Below are positions 41,590 to 50,855 of a DNA stretch of 64,000 nucleotides, piece by piece. The stretch is taken from the NCBI GenBank assembly GCA_044869915.1, contig JBIOYB010000676.1:1-64000 (forward strand), read 5' to 3'. A program made the position numbers and the translations under genes. How positions within the stretch are numbered: the first letter of the stretch is position 1; each line of letters opens with the position of its first letter. The stretch comes from Allorhizocola sp044869915 (GTDB lineage: Bacteria > Actinomycetota > Actinomycetes > Mycobacteriales > Micromonosporaceae). The notes beneath the pieces were generated by a model. It was not told the DNA's origin, ran no database searches, and saw only the letters and a program-made list of their open reading frames with translations.

Positions 41590-42864
41590 GTGCCTAGTTT
41601 GCTCGATGCCGGGACGGACCGTCAGATGGGAAGTGGGCGCATGCGCTGGCTGATGCTGGTCGTCGGCATGCTGGCGATGACCGCCGGAAGCACGTTCCAG
41701 TATGGGCTCGCCTACCTGATTCCAGCATTCCGGGACCAGGGCTACTCCCTGGAGCAGACCGGCATCCTGGTCGCCTGCCCCACCGTCGGCGTGATGCTCA
41801 CGCTCATCGCTTGGGGCATCGCGGCCGACCGGTGGGGCGAGCGCGTCGTGCTGTCCACGGGCCTCGGGCTGGCCGGCCTTGTCCTTGTCGCCGCCCGGTG
41901 GGCGCACGGCACGGCGAGCCTAGCTGCGTGCCTGGCGCTCGCCGGCGCGGCCGGCGGCTCGGTGCTGGCGAGCGGCCGGCTCATCCTCGGCTGGTTCGCG
42001 CGGCACGAGCGCGCCCTGGCGATGGGCCTCAGGCAGAGCGCGGGGCCGATGGGCCTCGCGCTGGCCGCCGCCACGCTGCCCGCCCTCGCTGCCGGCGGCA
42101 CCGGCGTGCCACTGTTGTTCCTCGCAGCGTTGTTGCTGGCCGCGGCGATGACGGCATTCGTGTTCGTGCGCGATCCAGCCCTACAGCCGTCCACCACGGG
42201 CCAGAAGGCACCCGATCGGGGGTCGGCCTCGCCGCCGCCCTATCGCACCGCCAGCCTGTGGCGCATTCACGCCGCCAGCGCGCTTCTCGTCATCCCCCAG
42301 TTCACGGTCACCACGTTCGCGCTCGTGTTCCTCACCGACGCCCGTGGCTGGACGGCCCTCGACGCCGGGCATCTGCTGGCCGGCGCGCAGGCGTGCGGCG
42401 CCCTCAGCCGCCTCGGGGCGGGCTACTGGTCCGACCGGACCGGCAGCCGGCTGAAGCCCATGCGGATCATCGCGGCCGCGACCGGTGCGGGAATGCTGGT
42501 GCTGGCCGCCGCCGCGGCGTCCGGATCGAGCCTCGCGGTGCCCGTCCTGCTGTTCCTGGCGGTGGTGGCAGTGAGCAGTAACGGCCTGTCCTTCACCGCC
42601 GTCGCCGAATACGCGGGATCCGCGTGGGCCGGCCGCGCCCTGGGCATCCAGACCACGGGCCAAAACGCGCTGGCGGCTGCCACTTCGCCGGTCCTGGCTC
42701 TGGCGATCGGAGCCGCGGGCTTCGCGCCGAGCTTCGCCGTGGTGGCCGCGTTTCCTCTTATCGCTGTGATGCTCGTGCCGGTCGCGGCCGAGCGGATCGC
42801 CTCCGTCGCCCAGGCCGGCCGGGCGGACCCGGCAACCGCGGCGGCTCGGGGCGTCCGTTCGTAG
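41590..42864 (+). CDS. major facilitator superfamily transporter
   Basis: 424 residues from GTG 41590 or 412 from ATG 41626, with about 12 hydrophobic segments. The MFS loop 2-3 signature is AADRWGERVVLS; ILGWFARHERALAMGLRQSAGP is the family's helix 4-5 region, and a matching loop 8-9 GYWSDRTGSRLKPMR is present. Resembles the oxalate/nitrate-type uniporters and antiporters. It follows the KstR2-controlled SDR by 84 bp and may move a steroid metabolite, but this is inference. Confidence 0.85.
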   Translation: MPSLLDAGTDRQMGSGRMRWLMLVVGMLAMTAGSTFQYGLAYLIPAFRDQGYSLEQTGILVACPTVGVMLTLIAWGIAADRWGERVVLSTGLGLAGLVLVAARWAHGTASLAACLALAGAAGGSVLASGRLILGWFARHERALAMGLRQSAGPMGLALAAATLPALAAGGTGVPLLFLAALLLAAAMTAFVFVRDPALQPSTTGQKAPDRGSASPPPYRTASLWRIHAASALLVIPQFTVTTFALVFLTDARGWTALDAGHLLAGAQACGALSRLGAGYWSDRTGSRLKPMRIIAAATGAGMLVLAAAAASGSSLAVPVLLFLAVVAVSSNGLSFTAVAEYAGSAWAGRALGIQTTGQNALAAATSPVLALAIGAAGFAPSFAVVAAFPLIAVMLVPVAAERIASVAQAGRADPATAAARGVRS

Positions 42865-42895
42865 CCTGGCGCACAACTCACGGCCCGTGGTGTCC

Positions 42896-43501
42896 TTAGC
42901 CGCGGGCCTTGGCGGGCGAACGGGTCAGGCCGTCGAGGAACAGCGAGGTGCAGTCTTCGGCCAGACGGGAGATGGGATAGTCCTGCGTGGGACGGAACCA
43001 GCGCACCGACAGCCACACCGAGTCACGGATGAGCCGGTAGAGGATCTTCGGGTCGAGGTCCTTGCGGAACGCGCCGTCCTCGATGCCCGCGTTGATGACC
43101 TCGAGCCACGTGTTCTGGACCTCTTTGCCGGCGTTTTTGATGTAACCGAAGCGCTCGAACTGGGCCAGGTAGTTCACGTCGTTTTGGTAGATCTCGGTGG
43201 CGTGCGGGTGTGCCTCCACCACCTCCAGCGAGGCCACCACCAGATCGTGCAGGCGCACGCGCGGGTCCGACTCGCCCGCCAGCACGGCCTTGTATCGCCC
43301 GCGCAGGTCGTCGAGATAAGAGGTGATGATCTCGTCGACCATCGCCTCCTTGGACTCGAAGTGGTGATACAGGCTGCCCGAAAGGATGCCCACCTCGTCG
43401 GCGATCTCGCGCACGGTCGTGGCGGCCACGCCCTTGCGGGCGAACAGACCCGCCGCGCAGGCGAGGATCCGCTCGCGCCGGTCACCGGTGCCTCGCGCCA
43501 T
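42896..43501 (-). CDS. kstR2: TetR-family repressor KstR2
   Basis: 201 residues. The helix-turn-helix ATTVREIADEVGILSGSLYHHF with SKEAMVDEII closely matches mycobacterial KstR2, as do IYQNDVNYLAQFERFGYI and YRLIRDSVWLSVRWFRP. KstR2 represses the HIP catabolic genes and is released by HIP-CoA. It is divergent from ipdA with a perfect operator midway, so it should be autoregulated. ATG 43501 is clear. Confidence 0.88.
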   Translation of the reverse strand: MARGTGDRRERILACAAGLFARKGVAATTVREIADEVGILSGSLYHHFESKEAMVDEIITSYLDDLRGRYKAVLAGESDPRVRLHDLVVASLEVVEAHPHATEIYQNDVNYLAQFERFGYIKNAGKEVQNTWLEVINAGIEDGAFRKDLDPKILYRLIRDSVWLSVRWFRPTQDYPISRLAEDCTSLFLDGLTRSPAKARG

Positions 43502-43604
43502 GGGTTCCTCTCACGAACTTTGGTGTATATGCCGCCGTCAGCACACGGAGTGTACTTCTGGCATGACTGTGGCGTGCGACTCGCCAAGCAGTATAGCGTA
43601 ACCA

Positions 43605-43618
43605 ACCAAGCGCTTGGT
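43605..43618. promoter_or_regulatory. KstR2-type operator between kstR2 and ipdA
   Basis: ACCAAGCGCTTGGT is a perfect 14-bp palindrome matching AnCAAGnnCTTGnT. It lies 104 bp from both kstR2 (minus) and ipdA (plus). Confidence 0.82.
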
Positions 43619-43722
43619 ATGTTTCCGTGACCGGGCCCGCGCGGCGGGGCGGCCCGGACACGCCGGCTCCCGAGGTCCGGCGGTTCGCGCCGGTGGCGAG
43701 GCGGAGATTAGAGGGCGGGCCC

Positions 43723-44592
43723 ATGGCTGACAAGCGGATGACCGAAGAAGAAGTCGTGGCGCAGCTGCGTTCCGGCATGACCATCGGGATCGGTGGCTGG
43801 GGGTCGCGCCGCAAACCGATGTCCCTCGTCCGCGCCATCCTGCGCTCCGGCCTGACCGATCTCACGGTGGTCAGCTACGGCGGGCCGGACGTCGGGCTCC
43901 TGCTGGCCGCCGGCAAGGTGCGCCATCTGGTCTACGGCTTCGTCTCGCTCGACTCGATCCCGCTCGAGCCACACTTCCGCGCGGCGCGCCAGGCCGGCGC
44001 GATCGAAGTGACCGAGTACGACGAGGGCATGCTCCAGTGGGCGCTCTACGCCGCCGCGACCCGGCTGCCCTTCCTGCCGACGCGGGTCGGGCTCGGCTCC
44101 GATGTGCTGAAGGTGAACCCAGGCCTGCGCACGGTCGTGTCGCCCTACGGCGGCGAGGAGCTCGTGGCCGTCCCGGCACTGCCACTGGATGCGGCGCTGG
44201 TGCACCTGAACCGGGCCGACCGGTTCGGCAACGCCCAATATCTCGGGCCCGACCCCTACTTCGACGACCTCTACTGCCAAGCGGCCGAACGCGCCTACGT
44301 CTCCTGCGAGCGGATCGTGCCCACCGCGGAGCTGTCGGCCGGGCATCCGGTGCAGACCCTGCGCATCCCGCGCTTCCTGGTGCACGGGGTAGTCGAGGCG
44401 CCCGGCGGCGCCCACTTCACCTCGTGCGAACCCGACTATGCGCGCGACGAGCCCTTCCAACGGGAATACGTCAAGGCGGCCGCCGACCCGGCGAGCTGGG
44501 CCGAATTCCGCACCCGATATCTGGACGTCAACGAAGCTGAGTATCAGGCGCTGGTCCGGCAGCGGGCCGAGGCGCAGAAGGTGGGCTGGTAG
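43723..44592 (+). CDS. ipdA: steroid ring C hydrolase, alpha subunit IpdA
   Basis: 289-residue CoA-transferase-fold protein closely like mycobacterial IpdA: QLRSGMTIGIGGWGSRRKPM, VVSYGGPDVGLL, YGFVSLDSIPLEP, LPFLPTRVGLGSDV and VVEAPGGAHFTSC. With IpdB it hydrolytically opens the last steroid ring of a CoA thioester. ATG 43723 begins where similarity starts; the frame is open upstream. Immediately followed by ipdB with no gap, fitting a heteromeric enzyme. Confidence 0.92.
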   Translation: MADKRMTEEEVVAQLRSGMTIGIGGWGSRRKPMSLVRAILRSGLTDLTVVSYGGPDVGLLLAAGKVRHLVYGFVSLDSIPLEPHFRAARQAGAIEVTEYDEGMLQWALYAAATRLPFLPTRVGLGSDVLKVNPGLRTVVSPYGGEELVAVPALPLDAALVHLNRADRFGNAQYLGPDPYFDDLYCQAAERAYVSCERIVPTAELSAGHPVQTLRIPRFLVHGVVEAPGGAHFTSCEPDYARDEPFQREYVKAAADPASWAEFRTRYLDVNEAEYQALVRQRAEAQKVGW

Positions 44593-45348
44593 ATGGGCGA
44601 GGCGACGAGGGCCGAGATCTGCGCGGTGGCGTGCGCCGAGGCGTGGCGCGGCGACGGTGAGATCCTGGCGAGCCCGATCGGTCTGATCCCGACCATCGGC
44701 GCCCGGCTCGCCCGCGCGACCTTCTCGGCGGATCTGCTGCTCTCCGACGGCGAGGCGATGCTGGGCCGGGGCACGTGGGCGATCGGGGCCAAGCCTGAGG
44801 AGATCGAGGGCTGGATACCGTTTCGCCATGTCTTCGACTACCTCTACGGCGGCAAGCGTCACGTCATGATGGGGCCCAGCCAGATCGACCGCTACGGCAA
44901 CGCCAACATCTCCGCGATCGGGGACTTCCGGCGCCCCACCCGCGCCCTGCTGGGAGTGCGGGGCGCGCCGGGCAACACCGTGAGCCACCCGACGAGCTAC
45001 TGGGTGCCCAAGCACAGCACGCGCAGCTTCGTCGAAGCCGTGGACATGGTCAGCGGCATCGGCTACGACCGGGCGGCCGCGGCCGGCCCGGCGGCCTCCC
45101 GCTATCACGAGGTGCGGCGGGTGGTCAGCAACCTGGGCGTGTTCGACTTCGCGACGCCCGATCGGCGCATGCGACTGGCCTCGCTGCACCCCGGCGTCAC
45201 CGTCGACGAGGTGCGGTCGGCCACCGGTTTCGACCTCGCGGTGCCTGGTGACGTGGCAGAGACACGGCAGCCGACCACCGAGGAGCTGCGCCTGATCCGT
45301 GAGGTGATCGACCCCACGGCCAAGCGGGACGCCGAGGTCCGTGAATGA
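44593..45348 (+). CDS. ipdB: steroid ring C hydrolase, beta subunit IpdB
   Basis: 251 residues, second CoA-transferase-fold subunit: ASPIGLIPTIGARLAR, LLLSDGEAML, MMGPSQIDRYGNANISAIGD, GAPGNTVSHPTSYW. It starts at ATG directly after the ipdA stop and overlaps ipdC by ATGA. The conserved Glu in the DGEAML region aligns with the position used catalytically in this fold, as I recall it. Acts with IpdA in ring opening. Confidence 0.92.
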   Translation: MGEATRAEICAVACAEAWRGDGEILASPIGLIPTIGARLARATFSADLLLSDGEAMLGRGTWAIGAKPEEIEGWIPFRHVFDYLYGGKRHVMMGPSQIDRYGNANISAIGDFRRPTRALLGVRGAPGNTVSHPTSYWVPKHSTRSFVEAVDMVSGIGYDRAAAAGPAASRYHEVRRVVSNLGVFDFATPDRRMRLASLHPGVTVDEVRSATGFDLAVPGDVAETRQPTTEELRLIREVIDPTAKRDAEVRE

Positions 45349-46406
45349 GCGTCCTGCACACCAGCATCTGCGAGCTTTTCGGGATCAGATATCCGATCGT
45401 GCAGACCGGCATGGGTTTCGTCTCCGGGCCGGAGCTGGTTTCGGCCACCGCCAACGCGGGCGGGCTGGGGATCCTGGCCGGCGCCACGCGTTCCTACGCG
45501 GAACTGGAGCGCGACATCCTGGAGGTGAAGGGCCGCACCGAGGCTCCGTTCGGGGTGAACCTGCGTGCCGATGCTCCCGATGCGCCGCAGCGGGTGCGGC
45601 TGCTCATCCGCGAGCGGGTGAAGGTCGCCTCGTTCGCGCTCGCGCCGAAGCCGGAACTCATTGCGCCGCTTAAGGAAGCGGGGGTCGTGGTGGTGCCGTC
45701 GGTGGGTGCCCGCCGGCACGCGGAGAAGGTGGCGGCCTGGGGCGCGGATGCCGTGGTGGTGCAGGGAAGCGAGGGCGGCGGGCACACCGGGCCGGTGCCG
45801 ACGTCGATCCTCCTGCCGCAAGTGGTGGACGCGGTCGGCATCCCGGTGATCGCGGCGGGCGGCTTCTTCGACGGGCGGGGTCTGGTGGCGGCGCTGGCCT
45901 ACGGCGCGGCCGGGATCGCCATGGGCACAAGGTTTTTGCTGACGTCGGACAGCCCGGTCGGCGCCGCGGTGAAGCAGGCCTACCTGTCCGCGACGGTCGC
46001 CGACACGGTCGTCACCGACGCGCTCGACGGCGTGCCGCAACGCGTGCTGCGTACCCCCCTGATAAATCAGCTCATCCACAGTGGACATCTGCGGCGGCTG
46101 TTGCGCTCGGCCCGCAGCGCCGCCGCTTTCAAAAATTTATCCGGTACCACTTGGCGTGCCATGATCCGGGAAGGCCTGGCGATGCGCCGCTCGCACGGGC
46201 TCGCCTACAGCCAGATCCTGCTGGCGGCCAACACACCGATGCTACTGAAGACGGCGATGGTCGACGGGCGCACCGAGGCCGGGGTGCTCGCCTCCGGTGC
46301 GGTGGCGGGCGTCATCGATGACCTGCCTAGCTGCCAGGAGCTGATCGAGCGCATCATGGCTCAGGCGCGCGAGACGCTCGCCCGGCTCGAAGGGCGGAGG
46401 GTGTAG
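45345..46406 (+). CDS. ipdC: flavin-dependent enoyl-CoA reductase-type protein IpdC
   Basis: 353-residue TIM-barrel of the nitronate-monooxygenase/FMN reductase type. PIVQTGMGFVSGPELVSA at the N-terminus, QGSEGGGHTG and VIAAGGFFDGRGL bind FMN. IpdC acts on a HIP-derived CoA thioester and is required for growth on HIP in mycobacteria and rhodococci; I assign it by sequence and order (ipdA-ipdB-ipdC). Its final TAG shares one base with the next GTG. Confidence 0.88.
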   Translation: MSVLHTSICELFGIRYPIVQTGMGFVSGPELVSATANAGGLGILAGATRSYAELERDILEVKGRTEAPFGVNLRADAPDAPQRVRLLIRERVKVASFALAPKPELIAPLKEAGVVVVPSVGARRHAEKVAAWGADAVVVQGSEGGGHTGPVPTSILLPQVVDAVGIPVIAAGGFFDGRGLVAALAYGAAGIAMGTRFLLTSDSPVGAAVKQAYLSATVADTVVTDALDGVPQRVLRTPLINQLIHSGHLRRLLRSARSAAAFKNLSGTTWRAMIREGLAMRRSHGLAYSQILLAANTPMLLKTAMVDGRTEAGVLASGAVAGVIDDLPSCQELIERIMAQARETLARLEGRRV

Positions 46407-47167
46407 TGGCAGAGGGACACGGCTTGCTCAAGGGGCGCACGGTGCTGGTGACCGCCGCGGCCGGGACCGGGATCGGCTTTGCCACGGCAAAACGGTGCGC
46501 CGAGGAGGGCGCGATCGTGGCGATCAGCGACCGGCACGAGCGGCGGCTGCGGGAGTCGGCGCGGGAGCTGGGCGAGGTGATGGGCCGGCCCGCTTTCGCC
46601 GTGCCGTGCGACGTCACCGACGAGGCGCAGGTGCAGCACATGTTCGACACGGTCGTCGCCGAGCTTGGCCACCTCGACGTGCTGGTCAACAACGCGGGGT
46701 TGGGCGGCACGGCCACCGTGGCCGAGATGACCGACGAGCAGTGGCACAGCGTCCTCGACGTGACCCTCACCGGCACCTTCCGGTGCACGCGCGCCGCCCT
46801 GAAACACATGGCGCCCAGGGGTTCCGGTGCCATCGTCAACAACGCCTCGGTCATCGGCTGGCGGGCACAGGAGGGTCAGGCGCACTACGCCGCGGCAAAG
46901 GCGGGAGTGATGGCGCTGACCCGGTGCGCGGGGGTGGAGGCGGCCAAGTCGGGCGTGCGGATCAACGCCGTGGCGCCGAGCATCGCGATCCACCCGCACC
47001 TGGCCAAGGTGACCACCGAGGAATTCCTCACCGAGCTGGCCAAGCAGGAGGCCTTCGGGCGCGCCGCGGAGCCGTGGGAGGTGGCCAACGTCATCGTGTT
47101 CCTCGCCAGCGACCTAGCGTCGTACCTGGTCGGCGAGGTCATCTCGGTCAGCAGCCAGCACCCGTGA
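46406..47167 (+). CDS. ipdF: 5-OH-HIP-CoA oxidoreductase IpdF
   Basis: 253-residue SDR very close to mycobacterial IpdF (GHGLLKGRTVLVTAAAGTGIG, ISDRHERRLRE, NNAGLGGTATVAEMTDEQW, NNASVIGWRAQ, HYAAAKAGVMALTRC, GRAAEPWEVA, GEVISVSSQHP). Catalytic Ser, Tyr and Lys are present. It interconverts HIP-CoA and 5-OH-HIP-CoA. GTG 46406 overlaps the ipdC stop by one base. Order differs from M. tuberculosis, where ipdF is next to fadE30. Confidence 0.9.
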   Translation: MAEGHGLLKGRTVLVTAAAGTGIGFATAKRCAEEGAIVAISDRHERRLRESARELGEVMGRPAFAVPCDVTDEAQVQHMFDTVVAELGHLDVLVNNAGLGGTATVAEMTDEQWHSVLDVTLTGTFRCTRAALKHMAPRGSGAIVNNASVIGWRAQEGQAHYAAAKAGVMALTRCAGVEAAKSGVRINAVAPSIAIHPHLAKVTTEEFLTELAKQEAFGRAAEPWEVANVIVFLASDLASYLVGEVISVSSQHP

Positions 47168-47177
47168 GGAGGGTCGC

Positions 47178-47927
47178 GTGATTGAGTCCACTGTGGACGG
47201 TAGTGGTGTCGCCGAGGTGGTGATGAACTACCCACCGGTCAACGCTTTGCCGGTGGCGGGCTGGTTCGAGCTGGCGCAAGCGCTGCAACGGCTCGGCGAC
47301 GACACCGGCGTGCGAGTGGTCGTCCTGCGCGCGGAGGGTCGCGGGTTCAACGCCGGGGTGGACATCAAGGAGCTTCAAGCGGCCGCCCGGTCTGGATCTG
47401 ACCATCGGGCGCTCGTGGGAGTCAACCGCGGCTGCGCGGCGGCCTTCGCCGCCGTCTACGACTGCCCGGTGCCCGTCATCGCCGCCGTGCACGGTTTTTG
47501 CGTCGGCGGCGGGATCGGCCTGGTCGGCAACGCCGACATCATCGTCGCGAGCGAAGACGCCTACTTCGGCCTGCCCGAGGTGGACCGGGGCGCGCTCGGT
47601 GCCGCGACCCACCTGTCCCGCCTCGTGCCGCAGCACAAGGCGCGCGCCATGTTCTACACGTCGGCCACGGCCAGCGCGCAAGAGCTGCACGCCTTCGGCT
47701 CGGTGCTGCAGGTCGTCCCGCGCGGCAAGCTGCTCGACGCCGCGCGTGAGGTGGCGGGGCAGATCGCGGCGAAGAACCCGGCCGTGATCCGGGCGGCCAA
47801 GGAGTCGCTCAACGGCATCGATCTGTGGGACGTCAAGCGCAGCTATCGTTACGAACAGGGCTACACCTTCGAGCTCAACCTGACCGGCGTGGCCGACGAG
47901 GTGCGCGACGAGTTCGGACGGCAATGA
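47178..47927 (+). CDS. echA20: enoyl-CoA hydratase-fold ring D hydrolase EchA20
   Basis: 249-residue crotonase-fold protein close to mycobacterial EchA20 (YPPVNALP, LRAEGRGFNAGVDIKE, NRGCAAAFAAVYDC, HGFCVGGGIGLVGNADIIVAS, LGAATHLSRLVPQHKAR, FELNLTGVADE). EchA20 hydrolyses ring D of a HIP-derived CoA ester. GTG 47178 has GAGGAGGG upstream. Overlaps fadE31 by ATGA. Confidence 0.9.
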   Translation: MIESTVDGSGVAEVVMNYPPVNALPVAGWFELAQALQRLGDDTGVRVVVLRAEGRGFNAGVDIKELQAAARSGSDHRALVGVNRGCAAAFAAVYDCPVPVIAAVHGFCVGGGIGLVGNADIIVASEDAYFGLPEVDRGALGAATHLSRLVPQHKARAMFYTSATASAQELHAFGSVLQVVPRGKLLDAAREVAGQIAAKNPAVIRAAKESLNGIDLWDVKRSYRYEQGYTFELNLTGVADEVRDEFGRQ

Positions 47928-49066
47928 TGGATCTCACCTATAGCGAGGCGGAGCGGTGCTTCCGCGAGGAGGCCCGGGAGTGGTTGCGGGCCAACGTCCC
48001 CGCGCGGCCGCTGCCGTCCGGCGACACGCGTGCGGGGTTCGCCGCGCACGTCGAGTGGGAGCGGCGGCTCTTCGACGCGGGCTGGGCGGTCGTGTCGTGG
48101 CCGCGCGCATATGGCGGGCGCGAGGCGTCGCTGTGGCAGTGGCTCATCTTCGAGGAGGAGTATTACGCGGCCGGTGCGCCGCAACGGGTCACCCAAAACG
48201 GCATCTTCCTGCTCGCCCCGACCCTGTTCGAGTTCGGCACGGCACAGCAGCGCGACGAGCTGCTGCCCAGGATGGCCGCCGCACAGGACCTGTGGTGCCA
48301 GGGCTGGTCCGAGCCGGGCGCGGGCAGTGATCTGGCGAGCCTGACCAGCCGGGCCGTGCGCGACGAGGCGGCTGGCGGCTGGCGGCTGTCCGGGCAGAAG
48401 ACCTGGACCACGCGCGGCGCCTTCTGCACCCACCTGTTCGGCCTGTTCCGCACCGATCCGGCGGCGTCACGGCACAAAGGGCTGACCTACTTCCTCGTGC
48501 CGCTGGACGCCGAAGGCGTGACGGTGCGCGGATTCTCACGGCTGGACGGTGACGAAGGGTTCGCCGAGGTTTTCTTCGAGGACGTGTTCGTGCCCGACAC
48601 GGCCGTGCTCGGGGCGGTCGACGAGGGATGGCGCGTGGCCATGGCCACCACCGGCTCGGAGCGCGGCCTGACGCTGCGCTCGCCGGGACGGTTTCTCGCC
48701 ACCGCCGACCGGCTGGCCGAGCTGGCGCGGTCGGAGCCGACCACCCCACGCCAGCGCGAGGCGGTCATCCGGGGCTGGATGCGAGCCCGGGCATACCAGT
48801 TGTTCACGCTCAAGCAGGTGACCGATCTGGTGCAGGGGCGCCAGCCCGGCGCGCGGTCGAGCCTGAACAAGCTCTACTGGTCCGAATTGGACATTGAGCT
48901 GCAGGAGGCGGCGCTGTCCATCCTCGGCCCGCGCGCGGAGCTGGACGCGGCTTGGGCGCGAGGCTTCCTGTTCGCGCTGTCCGGCCCGATCTACGCCGGG
49001 ACCAACGAGATCCAGCGCAACATCGTGGCGGAGCGCGTGCTTGGCCTGCCGAAGGGAGGGGCCTGA
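47924..49066 (+). CDS. fadE31: acyl-CoA dehydrogenase FadE31
   Basis: 380 residues (379 from the second ATG, 47927) resembling mycobacterial FadE31: DAGWAVVSWPRAYGGREA, FEEEYYAAGAP, LWCQGWSEPGAGSDLASL, ERGLTLRSPGRFL, GPIYAGTNEIQRNIVAERVLGLP. FadE31 pairs with FadE32 to dehydrogenate a ring-opened CoA ester late in the pathway. The start overlaps the echA20 stop and the end overlaps fadE32 (TGATG), supporting a complex. Confidence 0.88.
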   Translation: MMDLTYSEAERCFREEAREWLRANVPARPLPSGDTRAGFAAHVEWERRLFDAGWAVVSWPRAYGGREASLWQWLIFEEEYYAAGAPQRVTQNGIFLLAPTLFEFGTAQQRDELLPRMAAAQDLWCQGWSEPGAGSDLASLTSRAVRDEAAGGWRLSGQKTWTTRGAFCTHLFGLFRTDPAASRHKGLTYFLVPLDAEGVTVRGFSRLDGDEGFAEVFFEDVFVPDTAVLGAVDEGWRVAMATTGSERGLTLRSPGRFLATADRLAELARSEPTTPRQREAVIRGWMRARAYQLFTLKQVTDLVQGRQPGARSSLNKLYWSELDIELQEAALSILGPRAELDAAWARGFLFALSGPIYAGTNEIQRNIVAERVLGLPKGGA

Positions 49067-50004
49067 TGCGCTTCGGCCTGACCGAGGAGCAGATCACGCT
49101 GCGCGACGCGGTGCGGGATCTGCTCGCCGAGCAGTGCCCGCCGAGCCTGCTGCGCGACCCCTCGCCGGAGGCCACGGACAAGCTGTGGGAGCACCTGGCC
49201 GAGCTGGGGCTGTTTGGAGTTGCCGCGCCGGAGGCGGTCGGCGGCCTGGGCCTGACCGTCGCCGATCTGGTGCCGATGCTGGTCGAGCTGGGATACGCGG
49301 CCGTGCCCCTGCCCGCGGCGGAGACCGCGATGATGGCGGGCCTGCTCGCCGATCCGGCGGTCGCGGCGGGGGAGCGGCGGATCACCGTCGCCCGCGACGC
49401 GGCGATCGTGCCCTATGCGACGCGCGCCGACCGGGTCCTGGTGCTGTCGGGCACCTACGCCACACCGGCCGCGGCGGAGTCCCTGTCCACTGTGGACACG
49501 ACGCGGGGCGTCGCGCGAGTGAGGCTGACGGAGCCGGTGCCGCTGGCCGGGCCGGTGCTTGAGCAGGCGCGGTTGCGTTATGACCTGGCGCTTGCGGCAC
49601 AGCAGATCGGGCTGTCGCGCCGGATGCTCGCCATGACCGTCGACTATGTGGGCCAGCGGCGCCAGTTTGGCGCGCCGGTGGGCAGCTTCCAGGCGGTCAA
49701 GCATCACCTGGCCGACGCGCTGCTGGCCGTGGAGTTTGCCGAGCCCGCCGTCCTCGCGGCGGGCTGGAGCCTGGCGCACCGGCCCGAGGACGCGCCGCGC
49801 GACATCGCGATGGCGGCGATCCTGGCCACCGAGGCGGCGCAGCAGGTGGCCAAGACGGCGATCCAGTGCCACGGCGCCATCGGCTACACAGTCGAGTACG
49901 ACCTGAATCTATACGCCAAGCGGGCCTGGGCGCTGGCCGCCGAGTGCGACATCGACGCACACCTGGCCGTGCTCGGGACCTCCCTCGGGTTGGAGAGCTC
50001 ATGA
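49066..50004 (+). CDS. fadE32: acyl-CoA dehydrogenase FadE32-like subunit
   Basis: 312 residues, the short partner type. LTEEQITLRDAVRDLLAEQ opens the helical domain; RRQFGAPVGSFQAVKHHLAD and QCHGAIGYTVEYDLNLYAKRA are the C-terminal FAD/CoA regions. The middle beta domain is reduced, as in FadE32. Overlaps fadE31 by TGATG. Assigned from the fadE31-fadE32 order as well as sequence; FadE33 is the alternative name. Confidence 0.8.
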   Translation: MRFGLTEEQITLRDAVRDLLAEQCPPSLLRDPSPEATDKLWEHLAELGLFGVAAPEAVGGLGLTVADLVPMLVELGYAAVPLPAAETAMMAGLLADPAVAAGERRITVARDAAIVPYATRADRVLVLSGTYATPAAAESLSTVDTTRGVARVRLTEPVPLAGPVLEQARLRYDLALAAQQIGLSRRMLAMTVDYVGQRRQFGAPVGSFQAVKHHLADALLAVEFAEPAVLAAGWSLAHRPEDAPRDIAMAAILATEAAQQVAKTAIQCHGAIGYTVEYDLNLYAKRAWALAAECDIDAHLAVLGTSLGLESS

Positions 50005-50855
50005 GTGAGGACGTTGTTACTTATCGCACCGACGGCCCGGTCGCGGTCGTCACGTTGAACCGCCCGGACTATCGCAATGCGCAAAACTCGGCGATGACCT
50101 ACGCGCTGGATGCCGCCTTCTACCGGGCGGTCGAGGACGACGAGGTGAAGGTCATCGTGCTCGCCGGGGCGGGCAAGCACTTCTGTGCCGGGCACGACAT
50201 CGGCACACCGGGCCGCGACATCAACACCTCCTTCCCGCGCAAGGCCTCGCTGTGGTGGGACCACGTCGGCAAGCCCGGCTCCGAGAGCCGGTTCGCCCGC
50301 GAGTCCGAGGTATATCTGGGGATGTGCCGCCGCTGGCGGGAGATCCCGAAGCCGACGATCGCCATGGTGCAGGGGGCCTGCATCGCGGGCGGGCTGATGC
50401 TCGCGTGGTGCTGCGACCTCATCGTGGCCGCGGACGACGCCTTCTTCTCCGATCCGGTGGTGCGCATGGGGATCCCGGGTGTGGAATATTTCGCCCACCC
50501 GTGGGTCATGGGGCCCCGGTTCGCCAAGGAATTTCTCTTTCTCGGCGAGCGGGTGGGCGCGGCACGCGCCCTGGAGCTGGGCATGGTCAACCGGGTCGTG
50601 CCGCGCGACGAGCTGGAGTCGTCCACTTTGGACATCGCCAACCGGATCGCCACGATGCCACGGCTCGGGCTCGCGCTGGCCAAGAAGGCGGTCAACCAGG
50701 CCGAAGACCTGATGGGCCTGCACGTCGGGATGGACTCCGTCTTCGGCCTGCACCACGTGGCCCACGCGCACAACGCCGAGGTCGGGCTGGACTCACTGGC
50801 CGGGCACGACGCCCGGTCCATGCGCGACGCCGCGAAGAAGGCACCCGAGGCATGA
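50001..50855 (+). CDS. enoyl-CoA hydratase
   Basis: 284-residue crotonase-fold enzyme. VTLNRPDYRNAQN, LAGAGKHFCAGHDIG (oxyanion hole) and ACIAGGLMLAWCCDLIVAADD are conserved; WWDHVGKPGSESRFARE is an insertion seen in a subgroup of hydratases. It would hydrate a 2-enoyl-CoA formed by FadE31/32. ATG 50001 overlaps the fadE32 stop (ATGA) and its own stop overlaps the next start (ATGA). Confidence 0.88.
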   Translation: MSEDVVTYRTDGPVAVVTLNRPDYRNAQNSAMTYALDAAFYRAVEDDEVKVIVLAGAGKHFCAGHDIGTPGRDINTSFPRKASLWWDHVGKPGSESRFARESEVYLGMCRRWREIPKPTIAMVQGACIAGGLMLAWCCDLIVAADDAFFSDPVVRMGIPGVEYFAHPWVMGPRFAKEFLFLGERVGAARALELGMVNRVVPRDELESSTLDIANRIATMPRLGLALAKKAVNQAEDLMGLHVGMDSVFGLHHVAHAHNAEVGLDSLAGHDARSMRDAAKKAPEA